Positions 5,558 through 7,568 of a stretch of 7,568 nt of DNA are shown piece by piece (position 1 is the first letter of the stretch; each line of letters opens with the position of its first letter). The stretch covers positions 1 to 7,568 of the forward strand of contig JAGWRJ010000957.1 in assembly GCA_028869725.1 (NCBI GenBank), read 5' to 3'. The translations under genes and the position numbers were made by a program. This DNA comes from Alphaproteobacteria bacterium. GTDB lineage: Bacteria > Pseudomonadota > Alphaproteobacteria > Micropepsales > Micropepsaceae. The notes beneath the pieces were generated by a model that was not told where the DNA came from, did no database searches, and worked only from the letters and a program-made list of their open reading frames with translations.

Positions 5558-6287
5558 GCGTTGGGTGCAGGCCGAATTGCGGTTCTTGCGTGGATATGCC
5601 GTGGTGATGTCACTGGTGGCAGCCGTGTTTCTGGTTGCCGCTGTACGCGCCGATACCACGACGACAAGCTTTGATACGATCAATGTGCACCGCATCAATG
5701 TTACCGATGCGGACGGGAGAACTCGTCTGGCTCTTTTCGGCAAACAATGGGAACCACCGATCATTCTGGGCGGGAAGGCATATTCCGGCCGAAGTGGGCC
5801 AAAGGCCGCCGGGTTAATGTTCTATAATGATCAGGGTGATGAACTTGGAGGGCTCGTTTATGCGGGCGAACGAAAAGCCAGCGGAGCCATATCGCAAGGA
5901 CAGTCGCTGACCTTCGACGCCTATCGCCAGGATCAGGTGGTCCAGCTGATGCAGGACCAGGAAGGTACGGCCCGCACTGCCGGTTTGATCGTAAACGATC
6001 GTCCCAATGTGTCGATGATCAAGGTGCTACGCCTTCTCGGTCATCTAAAAGCGATGTCAAAGGCAGAGATTGATGCCAAGTACAGGAAGCTTGTGACAGC
6101 TGGCGATATAGGACATGCCCGTCTGTTCGTGGGTACTGCACACAAGACGGCATCCATTGAGTTGAAGGATAAGGATGGGCGCACCCGCCTTCTGCTATCG
6201 GTCTCGGCAGCAGGCCGGCCGCAAATCAAATTTTTCGACTCCGCCGGCAAGGTAATACGGACTATCGAGCCCGACACAAAAGGGTAG
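5550..6287 (+). CDS. Membrane-anchored protein of an uncharacterised beta-repeat family
   Basis: A 245-aa protein with a short cytoplasmic N-terminus (MSERWVQAELRFLRG), one hydrophobic helix at about 15-33 (YAVVMSLVAAVFLVAAV) and an extracytoplasmic remainder; the helix may be a signal anchor or an uncleaved signal. The body resembles uncharacterised proteins I recall carrying the pattern F-D-x-I-x-V-x-R-I-N-V, then AGLMFYNDQGDELGGLVYAG and SLTFDAYRQDQVVQL. Two stretches repeat a DxDGRTRLxL unit (VTDADGRTRLALFG at 51-64 and LKDKDGRTRLLLSVS at 205-219), suggesting stacked beta hairpins. No catalytic motif is visible and no function is known to me. The ATG at 5550 is preferred over 5532 because GGAGG (5537-5541) sits 8 nt before it. 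The gene is intact although the ATPase gene whose stop overlaps its start is destroyed. It needs either read-through transcription or a promoter inside the pseudogene. Confidence 0.85.
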   Translation: MSERWVQAELRFLRGYAVVMSLVAAVFLVAAVRADTTTTSFDTINVHRINVTDADGRTRLALFGKQWEPPIILGGKAYSGRSGPKAAGLMFYNDQGDELGGLVYAGERKASGAISQGQSLTFDAYRQDQVVQLMQDQEGTARTAGLIVNDRPNVSMIKVLRLLGHLKAMSKAEIDAKYRKLVTAGDIGHARLFVGTAHKTASIELKDKDGRTRLLLSVSAAGRPQIKFFDSAGKVIRTIEPDTKG

Positions 6288-6317
6288 AGGCGGGCAACCA
6301 TACGAGCGGATTGCGTG

Positions 6318-6349
6318 CACAGGACTGCGGTAGCGGCCTACGCCCTGTG
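6318..6349. terminator. Stem-loop between convergent genes, possible bidirectional terminator
   Basis: CACAGG (6318-6323) pairs with CCTGTG (6344-6349), enclosing an inner stem GC-GTAG / CTAC-GC with a one-base bulge and a CGGC loop. It sits in the 76-nt gap between the convergent genes, where a shared terminator is expected. There is no T-run on either strand, so it would be a weak or rho-assisted terminator at best. Confidence 0.35.
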
Positions 6350-6363
6350 GCGCAGACAAGTAC

Positions 6364-7568
6364 CTACGTCGCCAGCCTCAATGTTCCGGGTTCCGTCATG
6401 CCGGTACCGCGATAACGGCTCATCTGGTTGCTGTCTCCGCCCGACTGGAATTGGACGATCACGGCGAGGCCGGGGGCGTTGTCTTGGAGGTCAAGCTCGG
6501 CCCCATGAAGATCGACGATTGCGGCAACCAGGCTAAGACCGAGGCCGCTGCCCGGTGTCGTGCGGCTTCGCTCCAGCCGATAGAAGCGGCGCAGCACCGC
6601 TTGCCGTTCGCCTTCAGGAATACCTGGACCATTGTCGGCAACACGCAGGACTGGCCCCTTGGCATTTTGCCCGATGCTGACGGAGATGTTTGTTCCGGGG
6701 CCGGCGTGACAGATGGCATTCTCGATCAGGTTCACCAGCATCTGCGTCAAGAGCTCGCGGTCACCGTGAAAATCCTTGGTGGGTACCGTCTGCGCCGTGA
6801 GCAGGCAGCCTGCGTCTTCAGCCACCGGTCCGTAGGTCTGGGTCAGAGAATGTGTCAGAAGAGTGAGATCCACCGACTGAAAATTGGCCCGTCGGCTTCC
6901 CGACTCGATTTGCGCGATGCGCAAGATCGCTGCGAACGTTTCCATAATTGCGTCGGCTTCGCTGAGCGCACGGTCTACTGCCACGGCGTAGTCGTCGGTG
7001 CTCATCGCAGTATTGCGCGCCTCATCCAGGATATGGCGCATACGACTTAAGGGGGTGCGCAGATCGTGAGCAATATCACTTGACACCTGATGGAGCGTTT
7101 CCATCAGTCCGCTGATGCGATCGAGCATGCGATTGAGAGTCGTCGACAGCCGATCTATGTCATCGTCAATCCCGCGCAGCGGCATGCGCCGGCGTATGTC
7201 ACCGCCGATGATGGCTTCCGCCGTGCGCGTGATCGAGTCGATGCGGCCAAGAAAGGCCGCACTGAGTGCCATTCCGCCGCCAACGGCCAGTGTCAGCATG
7301 ACAAGCAGCGCCCAGCCAAAAGTGGTCATGATGAGGCGCCCGACCCGCTGTACCTTGCCGATGTCGTCGCCAACCATCAGCCAACCCTCGTGACCCAGCG
7401 GGATGGCATAGACGATCAGCTGCTCGAGATGGCCTGGCTCTTCGTCGCCATCGGGGGGACCTTGCATGTGGTTCCACCCCGGTCGGGCAGCCGGATGAGG
7501 CAGAGTGCCGTAGACACGTACGCCCCGCCCGTCAAAGACCGTATAGTCAAGCCCACCCACCAGACGTC
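6364..7568 (-). CDS. Two-component sensor histidine kinase (HAMP type), N-terminus beyond window edge
   Basis: The last ~400 residues of a membrane sensor kinase of the EnvZ/CusS/QseC-like class. Counting from the codon at 7560, they hold the end of a periplasmic sensor region (about 1-75), a transmembrane helix at about 79-104, and a HAMP linker at about 104-156. The H-box SSDIAHDLRTPLSRMR follows, with phospho-accepting His165 (codon 7068-7066). The ATPase domain has its N-box (LVNLIENAICHAG), G1 (VADNGPGIPEGER), F-box (LRRFYRLERSR) and G2 (GSGLGLSLV). All catalytic boxes look intact. The first membrane helix and start lie beyond 7568, where a response-regulator gene would also be expected. 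The signal is unknown, and the visible periplasmic part has no metal-binding pattern I can identify. A 25-residue Ser/Arg/Gly-rich tail after the kinase fold is probably unstructured. Confidence 0.95.
   Translation of the reverse strand, partial: RLVGGLDYTVFDGRGVRVYGTLPHPAARPGWNHMQGPPDGDEEPGHLEQLIVYAIPLGHEGWLMVGDDIGKVQRVGRLIMTTFGWALLVMLTLAVGGGMALSAAFLGRIDSITRTAEAIIGGDIRRRMPLRGIDDDIDRLSTTLNRMLDRISGLMETLHQVSSDIAHDLRTPLSRMRHILDEARNTAMSTDDYAVAVDRALSEADAIMETFAAILRIAQIESGSRRANFQSVDLTLLTHSLTQTYGPVAEDAGCLLTAQTVPTKDFHGDRELLTQMLVNLIENAICHAGPGTNISVSIGQNAKGPVLRVADNGPGIPEGERQAVLRRFYRLERSRTTPGSGLGLSLVAAIVDLHGAELDLQDNAPGLAVIVQFQSGGDSNQMSRYRGTGMTEPGTLRLAT

Noticed and set aside
4973..5764. Minus-strand ORF of 263 codons
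   Set aside because: Although long, it is antisense to the ATPase pseudogene and to the start of the membrane protein, it is Arg- and Ser-rich, and it shows no domain. The plus-strand homology is decisive.
6451..7050. Plus-strand ORF of 199 codons
   Set aside because: It is antisense to the histidine kinase catalytic boxes. High-GC kinase genes commonly leave long antisense frames.
1..7568. CRISPR arrays, tRNA or rRNA genes, intact insertion sequences
   Set aside because: I saw no regularly spaced direct repeats, no tRNA-like cloverleaf with TTCGA-type arms in the right order, no rRNA signature stretches, and no complete transposase in any frame.

Overview
The window looks like a piece of a Gram-negative proteobacterial chromosome. 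The signs are Sec-type signal peptides, a diheme periplasmic cytochrome c, a membrane histidine kinase of the HAMP type, and Shine-Dalgarno-led genes with moderately GC-rich coding regions broken up by AT-richer gaps. An alphaproteobacterium (acetic-acid-bacterium-like or sphingomonad-like) is my tentative reading, mainly because the alpha-oxoamine synthase resembles sphingomonad serine palmitoyltransferase. I cannot fix the genus. Gene density is low for a bacterium and one gene is plainly decaying, so this reads as an accessory or eroding region.

Layout. Minus strand 1217 to 1 holds a two-gene unit: an unrecognised 185-aa ORF with a strong ribosome site, overlapping by 13 nt a PLP-dependent alpha-oxoamine synthase that runs off the left edge. 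An AT-rich region with repeats (about 1218-1340) lies upstream of it. Bases 1340-2316 contain no gene I can defend. Plus strand 2317-2826 is an exported DUF4440/SnoaL-like protein. After a second gap comes a dense cluster of palindromes (3174-3238), including a textbook intrinsic terminator on the minus strand. It closes a minus-strand gene for a cytochrome c4-type diheme protein (3868-3260). Just upstream of that gene lies the apparent C-terminal end of another reading frame, possibly frameshifted (4137-3887).

Bases 4138-4819 hold no recognisable gene. Plus strand 4820-5557 is a clear pseudogene of an ABC-transporter ATPase, with lost Walker A residues, an internal stop and several frame changes. 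Its last codons overlap the start of an intact membrane-anchored protein of unknown function (5550-6287). That gene converges on the C-terminal 400 residues of a two-component sensor histidine kinase (minus strand, 7568-6364), which is cut by the right edge.

The genes do not form one obvious pathway. The possible functional links are: the 185-aa protein with the alpha-oxoamine synthase (an acyl-CoA or acyl-ACP plus amino acid condensation, as in sphingoid-base, biotin, heme or alpha-hydroxyketone autoinducer synthesis); the broken frame with its downstream cytochrome (periplasmic electron transfer); and the ABC ATPase remnant with the membrane protein that overlaps it. The most interesting items are the left-hand two-gene unit, the palindrome cluster, and the dead ATPase whose overlapping neighbour has stayed intact.
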